Assembly (NCBI GenBank): GCA_018813295.1
Contig: JAHJBZ010000014.1
Coordinates: 1-64,000, forward strand
Direction of reading: 5' to 3'
DNA from: Patescibacteria group bacterium
GTDB taxonomy: Bacteria > Patescibacteriota > Gracilibacteria > UM-FILTER-43-11
Length of the DNA stretch: 64,000 nucleotides
Shown: in pieces, positions 1 through 7,687 of the stretch
Numbering within the stretch: the stretch's first letter is position 1
Layout of the letters: the number at the start of each line of letters is the position of its first letter
Program-made: the position numbers and the translations under genes
The notes under the pieces: generated by a model
Database searches by the model: none
What the model saw: the letters and a program-made list of their open reading frames with translations, nothing else
Told to the model about the DNA's origin: nothing

Positions 1-26
1 CACTATTCGAGCAACTATGCGAGCCA

Positions 27-3000
27 CTATTCGAAATTTAGTTCCTCTACCTCAACCCCCTGATAATAATATTTAATAATCTCGTCGTAAGTTTTTCCTT
101 CCTCCGCTTGGGCAGACGCGCCAAAGCCGCTTAGACCGACACCGTGGCCGTTTTTTGTTAAGCCTGCACACCAGGGGTCAGCAACGGACTTTAAATAGGG
201 CGTGTTTGTCCAGCCCCAAACCTCTTCTGCGGAACGGGTACTGCCATCGCTTTGATTGAAATAAGGAGTTTTTACAAGCTCACCCTGATAAGTTACAACT
301 TCATCACTTGTGATTGCGACAGCACCTGCAAAATTTGGGGACCTGGCTTCAAGGCCGTAACCCAGGTATTTTTGGAATATGTCTGGATCGTCACTGCCAT
401 CGTATGGCAGACCAGGAAATTTTCTATTCTCCTCTTCCATATAAAAACGAGCATATGTACGAGCGAGCACTGCAATTGTTTTTTGTTTTTCAAAATGGTC
501 ACTATTAGATACTTCACCAAGACCTTTTAGATAATCTTCCAGAGGCAGCTCGTTGATATATGCGGCTTCGCCGTTAACAACGCGGACTTCGATTGTGCCA
601 CGGAATCGGTTGTCATTTAAACTCGTATTCCATGCAGGACGGTTTTCCATTGTAACGATCTCCATTATTCCGTTACCTATTGGTACAAAACGGATAACGG
701 AACCGCTTTTTGAAGAACTGCCGACTTGTACGTGAATATTGTTGCCGACCTTTCGGACGGACGCTGTGTTACCTGCGGCTACGGAGAATAGTTGAGTTCC
801 ATTGCCATCGGTAATTTTAAAGTTGTTATTTGACGTTATTTTGGAAGACGAACCCCCGTAAGACAATCTGACTCTAAATGGAGTTTCTTCTGTGTCTTCT
901 GACGGAGTCCCGCTTAGCGGGGGTTTGGCAGCTGTTTCTTCTGTATCCTCTTCCTCAACTGACTCTTCTTCCACTGGAGCTGTTGTAGTAGCCTGAGTAA
1001 TTACAGAAGAAGCACGGACGTGATTAATTTCCGCATCGGTTAAATCTGTGGAGCTTGTTACGCGATCGCCAAATACGCGGAATGTATACCTGGCATTACC
1101 GCCTACAATCCAACCGACATTTTCTACAACAAGCTGAAAGCCTTCGCTGTAAACACCCTTATCTTCTGGTTTTATTTTAAATTTAAATGTACCGGTTTCT
1201 CCGGGGTAAATGACAGTTTCTTCGAGCGTGGCTGATCTGTATTTATTTGTCCAGCCATCCTCGTAATAAAGGCGGCTTAATCGATCACGAGGATTTGAAG
1301 CTCCCAAATAAACAGCATTTGGACCTTTGTTGCGCCAAATGACATTGCCCGTGTTTTTAAAGCTTACGGTTAATTCTTTTTCCTGACCAGGTTTTAAATT
1401 GATGTTTGCATTTTCTTGCTCTATAAGCTCAGCTCGCAAACTTGGCTTGCTTACACTAATTGCATAACGGGCAACCCCTCCCCGAATGGAAGTGTCGTTA
1501 TATTTGGATCGGAGGAAAATGCTATGATTCCCCTCTTCGTAAGGTGCCTGCACCCAGAAATCAAAGTTAGCTGTGTCACCTGGTTCAACTGGATCAGATG
1601 GTGTTAGATATCTTTTAAATACAGCCACGCCTCGACCCAGTAGGATGGTTTGCATGTTATCCATATTCCAAGCTAAGTCGCCTTTATTTTCCATTTCAAG
1701 TTCCACCTTCACCATTTCTCCGGGAAGAAGGGTATTTATGTCATTTACTTTATTGATCTTGGCTAAGTGAGTTGGTTCTTTAATGCTTACTCTGAAACCT
1801 AACGCATTATCCCGAAGCCATCCTACGTTTTCAATTACCGGTGTAAATTGTTCAATTACAAGCCCTGATTTATCCGTTGGGACTTGTAAGTTCATAACAA
1901 AACGGCCTGTCTCACCGGGCTCTACTTCACTATCTATCATATAACCCAAACGTGATGGATTTTCTTCAATAAAAATACTGGCCCTGTCTCGCGGACCGGA
2001 TGTTCCTAATGTAATCTGATGATCACCGTAATTTTTCCAAATCACATTACCTGTGTTTTTGAGCTGAACTGCTGCCTGCAGTGCCTCTCCCTGAAAAACA
2101 GTACCGCTTGGCAATACTTGATCTACAACTTCATAATTCAAATCAGGCTGATCTACCGCAAATGCAACATTAACGGCTGAGCGTGAAACTTTGTATCTGC
2201 CATTGACCACAGGGGCAACTGGAAAACTGTAATTGCCAGCATAGTAACCTCCTTCGATTGTGATTTCAAAGGTGCCTGTTTTTCCGGGGGCGACGGAACT
2301 TTCTTTTAAATCCGCTGCTACAAAAGCTTTGTCTTCAACGGCTGGAATAACTCTGGCATTTGGATTGTTATTTAAAGCCACATGAAGCCATGTATTTTGA
2401 TCCCATGTTTCCAGGCCTGTATTTTTAAAGCGTAATTGGAGCGTTTTTCGTTCATTTGGCCTTAAGGTGATATTTGCAAAATCCGATATGGCCTCGGCAT
2501 TGTAATCAAGATTTTCAACCTGCAAATTGCTTTCTCTGAATGTTCCGCTTCTAATAGCAAGTGCAGCGCGTTCTCTGACGGTTGGTAACAATTCATATAA
2601 ATACCTGCCTGGGCATGCGGTAGCTCTGACATCTCTGTGACCAATTATATTTGATAGTTGTTTGCCGCGAAATACCGACGTGCCATTTGGGTCAATGCTG
2701 TATTGTCTTGATTTTTGTGCGACAAGAGAAATTAATGCATTTAGTGCTGGTTCGGGAACCTGATCTTCTTCGTAATTGCCTATTATGGCTATGCCCAGTG
2801 ATCCGTTGTTATAACAAAGAGCATGGGCACCAATTACCTTATCTCCGCCATAACGCCCTTCGTAGATGTTACCGAGTGGATCGATTATGTAATTGTAGCC
2901 TATGTCTCCCCAACCGCGTGAAACAGCGTGATATTGATAAATTAAACGGATCATCGATTTATAATCCCGGCTGTCCATTCTGTGATCACCATTTAAATCG

Positions 3001-3701
3001 CGTACTTCGGAATCGGTATGGTGCACAATAATTTTACGGATTCTATCCATGTATTGGAGTGGCCATGTTAAAAGCTCTCCGCTTGGGCTATATTCTTTCA
3101 CGTATGAAATATCCAGTTCTGCTGCAAAAGTTGTTGCAAAATCGCCACATGGATCAGAGCTGGTTTTTTCACCGTCGTCACCTGCGTCATCATCCCAATC
3201 AGGATTCCAATAACGCAGATTTTCATCAGCGCCCCATTCAACTCTTGAAATCACTTCAAAATTACTGGATATTCCTGCAACCTGAGTGCTTGCAAGTAAA
3301 CCGGGGCCGCCAATTGCAGCGACGTATTCCGGTTCAGAATAAAAGACGTAGGACGTTAGAGTGGCTGGAATTCCTGACTCTCTTTTGAATTCAACTGTAT
3401 AAGCTGGTGATGTGAATAATAAAGCTTCCGGACCAAATCCATCGTCGTGTATTTCTACTTCTTCCCAGCCATTACCAAAATTGACCATTAAATCGTCAAT
3501 AACTTCATCCAGTTGAACGGATACAGCACTGAATGGCTGGTTTTCAAAAATAATCTCAGATCCGGCCTTTTCTACAACAATTTCATGCTTGTTGTAATCC
3601 GCTGCAAAGCTATTTGACGTAAAAAAACCGAGACATAAGAATGCCGTTGCCATCAAAAGCCCATGTTTGAAAAGTTTTTTAAGCATTTTTGTCTTTGACA
3701 A
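27..3701 (-). CDS. Secreted PGRP-type amidase / SpoIID-domain fusion
   Basis: Predicted exported cell-wall hydrolase. Residues 1-33 form a signal peptide (basic start, hydrophobic core, SFA-A cleavage-like site). Residues ~150-380 are an N-acetylmuramoyl-L-alanine amidase/PGRP domain with zinc-ligand-type motifs IIVHHTD (~225) and GHRDVRATACPG (~354), plus GYNYIIDPLGNIYEGR. A 12-residue EF-hand/dockerin-like loop (DLNGDHRMDSRD, ~235-246) sits inside it. Residues ~400-870 hold four repeated Ig-like modules containing KNTGNVIW- and PGETGTF-type motifs. The C-terminus (~1010-1220) is a SpoIID/LytB domain: LPLEDYLKG, a conserved Glu in GEVS, YFNQSDGSTRSAEEVWG and HGVGLSGFGA. The Thr/Glu-rich linker is partly encoded by a repeat (R4). 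The longest reading starts at TTG (3701); ATG at 3686 (1219 aa) is an equally good start. No Shine-Dalgarno is seen. Both catalytic families are clear; their joint action is inferred. Confidence 0.9.
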   Translation of the reverse strand: MSKTKMLKKLFKHGLLMATAFLCLGFFTSNSFAADYNKHEIVVEKAGSEIIFENQPFSAVSVQLDEVIDDLMVNFGNGWEEVEIHDDGFGPEALLFTSPAYTVEFKRESGIPATLTSYVFYSEPEYVAAIGGPGLLASTQVAGISSNFEVISRVEWGADENLRYWNPDWDDDAGDDGEKTSSDPCGDFATTFAAELDISYVKEYSPSGELLTWPLQYMDRIRKIIVHHTDSEVRDLNGDHRMDSRDYKSMIRLIYQYHAVSRGWGDIGYNYIIDPLGNIYEGRYGGDKVIGAHALCYNNGSLGIAIIGNYEEDQVPEPALNALISLVAQKSRQYSIDPNGTSVFRGKQLSNIIGHRDVRATACPGRYLYELLPTVRERAALAIRSGTFRESNLQVENLDYNAEAISDFANITLRPNERKTLQLRFKNTGLETWDQNTWLHVALNNNPNARVIPAVEDKAFVAADLKESSVAPGKTGTFEITIEGGYYAGNYSFPVAPVVNGRYKVSRSAVNVAFAVDQPDLNYEVVDQVLPSGTVFQGEALQAAVQLKNTGNVIWKNYGDHQITLGTSGPRDRASIFIEENPSRLGYMIDSEVEPGETGRFVMNLQVPTDKSGLVIEQFTPVIENVGWLRDNALGFRVSIKEPTHLAKINKVNDINTLLPGEMVKVELEMENKGDLAWNMDNMQTILLGRGVAVFKRYLTPSDPVEPGDTANFDFWVQAPYEEGNHSIFLRSKYNDTSIRGGVARYAISVSKPSLRAELIEQENANINLKPGQEKELTVSFKNTGNVIWRNKGPNAVYLGASNPRDRLSRLYYEDGWTNKYRSATLEETVIYPGETGTFKFKIKPEDKGVYSEGFQLVVENVGWIVGGNARYTFRVFGDRVTSSTDLTDAEINHVRASSVITQATTTAPVEEESVEEEDTEETAAKPPLSGTPSEDTEETPFRVRLSYGGSSSKITSNNNFKITDGNGTQLFSVAAGNTASVRKVGNNIHVQVGSSSKSGSVIRFVPIGNGIMEIVTMENRPAWNTSLNDNRFRGTIEVRVVNGEAAYINELPLEDYLKGLGEVSNSDHFEKQKTIAVLARTYARFYMEEENRKFPGLPYDGSDDPDIFQKYLGYGLEARSPNFAGAVAITSDEVVTYQGELVKTPYFNQSDGSTRSAEEVWGWTNTPYLKSVADPWCAGLTKNGHGVGLSGFGASAQAEEGKTYDEIIKYYYQGVEVEELNFE
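901..926. repeat. R4 repeat fragment inside the amidase gene
   Basis: A GACGGAG...CCCGCTTAGCGGGGG segment matches the intergenic R4 elements at 17.3, 34.3 and 39.1 kb. Here it is translated in frame as part of the linker (PPLSGTPSED) before the SpoIID domain. Confidence 0.55.
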
Positions 3702-3772
3702 CCTGAGAAAGTCAAAGGTTGTACAAATATTGTATACGAAAAGCTTATTTAGATAAAGGGAATTTTTAAAAT

Positions 3773-3804
3773 CCGAAGGCGCGAATGGCCATTCGCGCCT
3801 TCGG
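3773..3804. terminator. R1 palindrome, probable terminator of the dsb pair
   Basis: Perfect 32-bp palindrome with half-site CCGAAGGCGCGAATGG, just after the stop of the CcdA-like gene (minus strand). In that direction it is followed by a T-rich tract, so it can act as a rho-independent terminator. The same palindrome recurs through the window (R1 family). Confidence 0.6.
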
Positions 3805-3821
3805 AGATTTATTTATTAATT

Positions 3822-5057
3822 TTATCCAAACACCAACAACGTCGGATCAAATAAAAGGATTAAACCGAGAACAACCATCAATGCACCGCCGATAAGATGT
3901 GATGCGCGGGTGTATTTGTGAGTTGTAAGGCCAATGCGGTCGAAGCTGTAAAGCGCCAAGGCAAAGATGATCAAGTCATCGACCATATACATGAATATAT
4001 AGATAGCGTTGTAGATTTGCTTGCCGGCCCAACTTAAATAATTGATATCCAGAACTTTCGTAAATGTTTGCGGGATTCCGACGCTGCACGCAAATTCGAT
4101 GATATTTACTGAAAATGCCAATCCTAATATTCCAACGGCTGTGATTATGGTCATTGGTGCAGTTGCGTAGTGCTTTATTTTTTCACTTGTTTTGCGTTTA
4201 GACTCTAAACTGCCAACCTTACAGCTGGTATCTTCTTTGTAGAAGAGATATAGGAAATATGACCCTGCACCTACGGCAACAAGACCGACTATTGGAGTGA
4301 CAATTTCATCCAATCCGACAAAATCCCATGCGGTCATCCAGACGTTGAGGATGAGGTAGTACATGACAGCCTCTGCAAAAATAAAGAGGCCGGCCATTTC
4401 AAACATGCGTCTGCGAGAGCCAGCTTCCATTAAAATTGTTAGGAATAGGACTAGTACCCACATAGCACATGGGTTAAATCCGTCGACAAATCCGAGGATT
4501 ACAGAAAGGACTGGGAGTGAATATTTGGCTACATTTACAGGGCCTACAAAGGGTACGGTTACCATGTAATCGACTGTGTCTATACCACAACCAATTTCCT
4601 CACCTTCTATATCACAAGTTGCGCCACCTGTTTCAATCTGACCACTTCCTCCTATCTCAATGAACTCTGAAAATGTGTATTGAACTTTGCCTTTGGCGCC
4701 ATCAATCAGTGCCTGCATTTTTTTACCAGTAGTTTCTGCGGTATCAAATCCTTGCAATATTACACTATCAATAATCGTGATTGGTGTAACTTTTGGTATA
4801 TTTTCGAGCTCAGTTAACTGAAGAAAGTGTTCCTTGTGAAACTTTTCTCCAATATCGTGATATACGATAATAAGATCTCCTCGCTCTTTTTGCAGGTCAT
4901 TTAAAAATTCTTTTTCATCTTGGCAATGACCACAGTCATCTCTCTCAAAAACTTCGATGCGAACGGTATCTTCCGGTTGGTCTATTGCATTTGCTAAAGG
5001 AGCCGCAAGTACTGCGACTCCAATTGTTAGCGCTATTAGTATATTTTTTAGTTTCAT
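3822..5057 (-). CDS. Thioredoxin-like plus CcdA/DsbD-like membrane protein
   Basis: Probable transmembrane thiol-disulfide electron carrier. Signal peptide ~1-24; an extracytoplasmic thioredoxin/glutaredoxin-like domain with CGHC (C42/C45) spans ~30-120; six or so hydrophobic segments follow from ~175. The membrane part carries two CcdA/DsbD-type half-sites, FNPCAMW (C197) and EFACSVGIPQ (~325), consistent with a redox-active cysteine pair in the bilayer. It lies downstream of and co-directional with the DsbA-like gene; the 135-bp gap is entirely occupied by an R3 element. The CxxC domain would pass or receive electrons outside the membrane; the direction (reductive or oxidative) cannot be read from sequence. 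Its first 12 nt of coding sequence are identical to those of carA because the R3 copy runs into both genes. Confidence 0.82.
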   Translation of the reverse strand: MKLKNILIALTIGVAVLAAPLANAIDQPEDTVRIEVFERDDCGHCQDEKEFLNDLQKERGDLIIVYHDIGEKFHKEHFLQLTELENIPKVTPITIIDSVILQGFDTAETTGKKMQALIDGAKGKVQYTFSEFIEIGGSGQIETGGATCDIEGEEIGCGIDTVDYMVTVPFVGPVNVAKYSLPVLSVILGFVDGFNPCAMWVLVLFLTILMEAGSRRRMFEMAGLFIFAEAVMYYLILNVWMTAWDFVGLDEIVTPIVGLVAVGAGSYFLYLFYKEDTSCKVGSLESKRKTSEKIKHYATAPMTIITAVGILGLAFSVNIIEFACSVGIPQTFTKVLDINYLSWAGKQIYNAIYIFMYMVDDLIIFALALYSFDRIGLTTHKYTRASHLIGGALMVVLGLILLFDPTLLVFG

Positions 5058-5193
5058 ATTTCCTATATATTTCGTCCCGCTGGGACTGTGGATTCGGCTA
5101 ACGCCTGTGGATGCGCTAACGCTGTGGTTGTAATACGTTCACAGCGAAGCGAATCAACAGCCCGATAGGGCGAATCCACAACGTAGTGATTTT
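5046..5193. repeat. R3 cloverleaf-like intercistronic repeat, copy a
   Basis: 148-bp element between the stop of the DsbA-like gene and the start of the CcdA-like gene. It is the reverse complement of 12251-12398 with a single mismatch, and identity extends over ATGAAACTAAAA, the first four codons of both downstream genes. Internal pairs: CTGTGGATTCGG with CGAATCCACA, a small CCCGATAGGG hairpin, and CGCTGTGG with TTCACAGCG. Confidence 0.85.
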
Positions 5194-5924
5194 TATTTAG
5201 CAAGTTCCGCATCAATCATATCTGCAAATGCAGAGTATGGAAGTGCGCCGGAAATCATGTAGCCATTAATGAAGAATGCAGGTGTACCTTGTACTCCATA
5301 TTCTTGACCTTCAGCCATATCTGCGTCAACTTCATCAGCGTATTTTTCGCTATCAAGACAATCAGCAATATCATAACCCATGTCTGATGCGTATGATTTT
5401 AGGCTGTCTGAATCAAGAGATCCCTGGTTTGCGAATAAAGTGTCATGATATTCCCAATATGCATCAGCACCGCCCATCTCATGAACACATTCTGCCGCCA
5501 TTGCAGCTGGTTTTGCCTTGTCGTGGAAGCCTAGAGGAAAATCGCGGAAAATATATTTAACCTTTCCGGTATCGATGTAATTTTCGATAATATCCGGCAT
5601 TGTGTTTGTTACGTGACGGCTGCAATAAGGACATTGGAAATCAGAAAACTCAACAATGGTAACAGGTGCATCTGCATCACCTTTTACTGCATCGTCATCA
5701 ATACTGACTTCGATTGGTGTATCTGGTGCAGCTGGAGCAGCATATTGTTCTTGTTGTTTTTGAACATATGCATTAATGCCTTCTTCAACTTTTACGTTAA
5801 AGTTATCTGCATCTAATAAATTAGCTTTTAAGTTGTATGCATTAACCCCAGCGTAAATAGATAGAACTAAGGCAACAACTGAAAATACTAGAGTTGGAAC
5901 AATCCATTTTTCGTAGTTTCTCAT
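5193..5924 (-). CDS. DsbA-like thiol-disulfide oxidoreductase, membrane-anchored
   Basis: Thioredoxin-fold oxidoreductase of the DsbA/BdbD (Thioredoxin_4) family. One N-terminal transmembrane anchor (~9-30) is followed by a short coil and the catalytic domain. The active site is FQCPYC (C98/C101), and the cis-proline loop is VQGTPAFFINGYMISG near the C-terminus. Length 243 aa is typical for membrane-anchored members. It should act outside the cytoplasmic membrane, forming or isomerising disulfides in exported proteins. It is the first gene of a two-gene unit with the CcdA-like protein, its likely redox partner. ATG start with an AT-rich upstream region and no Shine-Dalgarno; a promoter is proposed at 5958-5985. 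Confidence 0.88.
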   Translation of the reverse strand: MRNYEKWIVPTLVFSVVALVLSIYAGVNAYNLKANLLDADNFNVKVEEGINAYVQKQQEQYAAPAAPDTPIEVSIDDDAVKGDADAPVTIVEFSDFQCPYCSRHVTNTMPDIIENYIDTGKVKYIFRDFPLGFHDKAKPAAMAAECVHEMGGADAYWEYHDTLFANQGSLDSDSLKSYASDMGYDIADCLDSEKYADEVDADMAEGQEYGVQGTPAFFINGYMISGALPYSAFADMIDAELAK

Positions 5925-5957
5925 AAAATTAAGTAGTTAATTAATATAGGCTATAGA

Positions 5958-5985
5958 ATTTTACAGATTTTCTTGAAAAAAACAA
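5958..5985 (-). promoter_or_regulatory. Candidate promoter of the dsb pair
   Basis: On the minus strand: TTGTTT, 16-nt spacer, TAAAAT, about 35 nt upstream of the DsbA-like start. Confidence 0.4.
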
Positions 5986-6035
5986 GGTTTACGTGAATTG
6001 CGAAAGTTTTATATTAATTTTAGTTATGACAAAAA

Positions 6036-6263
6036 TTTACTTTTTAATAACCAAATTCCAGGTACCAAATTCCAAACAATTTCCAAATTTCAATGTTCAA
6101 TGTTAAAAACTTTTTAATATCGAATGTCGAACACCGAACATTGAATGTAGAATGTATCCATTCAATCGTTATTCGACATTCGACGTTCATTATTCGATAT
6201 TTATTTTGATTATTGTTTGGAATTTGGGATTTGTTTATTAGAATTTAAAATTGAATCAAGGTT
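6036..6263. repeat. R7 AT-rich inverted repeat in the dsbA-guaD gap
   Basis: The 401-bp gap between the divergent DsbA-like and guaD-like genes holds no ORF. Most of it is a degenerate long inverted repeat: outer arms CAAATTCCAAACAATTT and ATTGTTTGGAATTTG, inner arms built of ATCGAATGTCGAAC / TTCGACATTCGA words. Similar word-repeats occur at 30.1 and 60.5 kb. Confidence 0.6.
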
Positions 6264-6325
6264 CTTATTGAACTAAGTGCTAACTTGAGGTATTTTTAGA
6301 TACTGGAATTTAATGATGTTAAATT

Positions 6326-7543
6326 ATGCCAATATTTAGAGGCCCAATTTTAAATCCTCAATCGGAGAATCAGTGTAATTTTTATAAAGATGGAGGAGTG
6401 CTTGTAGGTGATGATGGGAAAATTGAAGCTGTTGGAGATTTTGATTCTATTGAAGAAACTCGTGGCGAGGTTACTGAGATAACGGACGGGGTTATTGTCC
6501 CGGCTTTTGTGGACGTGCATGTTCATATGCCTCAGAACCATGTTCGAGGACAATTTGCCGGTCAACTTTTACCGTGGCTGCAAAACTGCATTTGGCCTGA
6601 AGAAGCAGGATTTAGAGACCCCCGTGTTGCTGATGAAAAAGCCAAAAAGTTTTATCAGGATTTAGCAGGCCAGGGAACACTGCTTTCGCTTGTGTATGCA
6701 ACTATTCATGAGCATGCTTTGCATTCAACATTTGCCCATAAAATTGGAGATACGATCGCAGGTAATGTGCTAATGGACGAAAACTCTCCTGACTATCTAT
6801 CTCAAAGTACGGAAGAAGCAATTGCAATTACTGAAAGATGCGCGCGGGAATATGGGGAACATTTTGCTGTAACCCCAAGATTTGCTCCAACATGCACAAT
6901 GGAATTAATGATGGCAGTTGGGGAGATAGCAAGGCAGTATCGCACCTGGATCCAATCGCATCTTTCTGAGAATTTGGATGAAGTTAAGTGGGTATCAGAA
7001 CTATTCCCTGATTGTGATTCTTATACTGATGTATACCAAAAAGCGGGACTTTTAAGCCCAAGAACTATAATGGCTCACTGTATTCATTTGAGTGATGAGG
7101 AGTTAGATATACTCAAAGAAACCGGAACTAAAATTGCTCACTGTCCAACCTCCAACATCGCGCTCGGTAGCGGCAGGATGCCAGTGGAGAAAATTAGGAA
7201 ATGGGGTATCCCATTTGCATTAGGTTCTGATGTTGGAGCGGGACCAAGCCTGAGCCTGCTTCATGTTATGCAAAAATATATGGAGCAGCACGCAGAAGCA
7301 AACGTAGAAGCCACACCACAAGATGCACTTTATAGAGCAACTCTTGCCGGTGCGGAGCTTTTGGATAGAGGTGATAAGATGGGTAACTTGGATATAGGAA
7401 AAGAAGCGAATTTAGTTATTGTAAAAACAGACGAACAGCCAAAAGATGCCGAAGGAGCCATTCGGGATATTGTGAGTGGGAGTATGGAAGAGTTAGAGGG
7501 GAAGGTGGAGAAGGTGTATTTTCAGGGGAAGGAGGTTGTCTGA
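6326..7543 (+). CDS. guaD: Guanine deaminase-like amidohydrolase
   Basis: Metal-dependent amidohydrolase, most like guanine deaminase (guanine to xanthine, purine salvage). Motifs in order: PAFVDVHVHMPQ with metal-binding H65/H67, QLLPWLQ, RFAPTC, SHLSEN, MAHCIHLSDEE, HCPTSN and LGSDVGAGPSLSLL. The PQ after HxH, the RFAPTC segment and SHLSEN favour guanine deaminase over MTA/SAH deaminase. Length 405 aa is slightly shorter than usual (~430-440). Likely cytosolic. The stop codon TGA is supplied by the left end of an R2 element (GTCTGAACC). No Shine-Dalgarno is visible. Substrate assignment is by motif only. Confidence 0.85.
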   Translation: MPIFRGPILNPQSENQCNFYKDGGVLVGDDGKIEAVGDFDSIEETRGEVTEITDGVIVPAFVDVHVHMPQNHVRGQFAGQLLPWLQNCIWPEEAGFRDPRVADEKAKKFYQDLAGQGTLLSLVYATIHEHALHSTFAHKIGDTIAGNVLMDENSPDYLSQSTEEAIAITERCAREYGEHFAVTPRFAPTCTMELMMAVGEIARQYRTWIQSHLSENLDEVKWVSELFPDCDSYTDVYQKAGLLSPRTIMAHCIHLSDEELDILKETGTKIAHCPTSNIALGSGRMPVEKIRKWGIPFALGSDVGAGPSLSLLHVMQKYMEQHAEANVEATPQDALYRATLAGAELLDRGDKMGNLDIGKEANLVIVKTDEQPKDAEGAIRDIVSGSMEELEGKVEKVYFQGKEVV

Positions 7544-7686
7544 ACCTTGATTTTCTTGATTAGAGGATTTCTTGATTTTTATTATAACCTCTACATCCGT
7601 AAGCGAGGATAGCTATCCTCGCCTGCGTGTCTGTGTAATGAAAAAACCACGTAATCAAAAAAATCCTATAAATCATGGTTCAGACA
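7537..7686. mobile_element. R2 MITE-like element, copy 1
   Basis: 150-bp element bounded by inverted repeats TGTCTGAACCTTGATTTT and AATCATGGTTCAGACA. It contains repeated TTGATT words and an inner hairpin GCGAGGATAGCTATCCTCGC. It lies between convergent genes and provides the stop codon of guaD; the VirB4-like gene ends 2 nt beyond its other end. No coding capacity, so any movement would need a transposase in trans. Confidence 0.75.
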
Positions 7687-7687
7687 G

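Noticed and set aside
1-40. ACTATTCGAG/ACTATGCGAG direct repeat at the window start
   Set aside because: Only two or three short units and cut by the window edge; too little to interpret.
252-3388. Plus-strand ORFs of 60-126 aa opposite the amidase gene
   Set aside because: They are antisense shadows of a clearly coding minus-strand gene, with no family resemblance or start signals.
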